From assembly GCA_943736015.1 (NCBI GenBank), contig OX031063.1:35680172-35744171 (forward strand): a DNA stretch of 64,000 nucleotides. The letters are read 5' to 3'. The DNA comes from Tridacna crocea. Lineage: Eukaryota; Mollusca; Bivalvia; Cardiida; Cardiidae. Below the pieces are notes generated by a model. The model did not search any database. It saw nothing but the letters and a program-made list of their open reading frames with translations, and was not told the origin of the DNA. A program made the position numbers and the translations under genes. Of the stretch, positions 63,884-64,000 are shown one piece after another (within the stretch, counting starts at the first letter, position 1; every line of letters begins with the position of its first letter).

Positions 63884-64000
63884 AATTGATCCTTTACCAC
63901 ACAATGACAACTTTTAGTGACCCTTAGGAAGAAGCCTTCTGAAATCGTAGTGGGAAAAGGAGAAGATGCCGGTAACCAGCATTTTCTCCTTTTACCGCAA
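63884..64000 (-). mobile_element. family A TTAA-MITE, cut by the window end
   Basis: TTGATCCTTTACCACACAAT, CCCTTAGGAAGAAGCCTTC, hairpin GGGAAAAGGAGAAGATGCC GGTAACC AGCATTTTCTCCTTTTACC. The right half lies outside the window. Confidence 0.85.

Overview
The window looks like animal (metazoan) nuclear DNA, AT-rich, with no bacterial-style coding. I infer a bivalve mollusc. Three things point there: tRNA-derived SINEs with AAAC-type tails, very dense palindromic inverted-repeat elements, and a typical invertebrate thymosin beta gene. Two hairpin families (the GATCAAGATCAGACTGCAC palindrome and the CAGCCTGCGCAG palindrome) look to me like repeats of dreissenid mussels. That is from memory and was not checked.

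One host gene can be read with confidence: a two-exon thymosin beta gene on the minus strand (coding 13908-13809 joined to 12811-12786, 997-bp GT-AG intron, 3' UTR with poly(A) signals near 12284 and 12189). Each exon is too short to stand out as an ORF. Its 5' UTR is cut by an intron, so the promoter lies further right and is not fixed. Other possible exons and small ORFs (about 5.1, 5.9, 8.9, 10.4, 33.4, 39.0, 43.1 and 56.6 kb) are weak candidates.

Most of the rest is transposable-element sequence. Families A, B, D and E are roughly 200-240 bp, start and end in TTAA followed by a short inverted repeat of the type CCCTTTACC, and have a long perfect or near-perfect palindrome in the middle. 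TTAA target duplication is shown by nested insertions, which is the hallmark of piggyBac-type MITEs; no transposase is present. Family C (two hairpins per unit), F, G, H, J and K are further dispersed repeats. There are two foldback-type elements with repeated termini (2.1-4.2 kb and 44.5-45.3 kb), three SINE types, a 5'-truncated non-LTR retrotransposon end (55.1-55.7 kb), and several microsatellites and G-tracts.

Layout: 0-2 kb A and D copies; 2.1-4.2 kb foldback element; 4.2-6.2 kb unique sequence with exon-like pieces; 6.2-12.2 kb E, A and B copies; 12.2-14 kb thymosin beta; 14-17.9 kb mixed and mostly unique; 18-26 kb K, C, A, B and G copies and SINEs; 26-44 kb mixed MITEs and SINEs with F at 30 kb; 44.5-45.3 kb foldback; 46-50 kb C, nested A and H; 50-56 kb SINE, K, B, D, F, E, C and LINE end; 56-64 kb B, A and H copies and a large AGGT/AGGA array. 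Letters A-K and S1-S3 are local labels. For A, plus means the copy starts with the ACCAAACGACAAAAT end; minus means it starts with the ACCACACAATCCC end.
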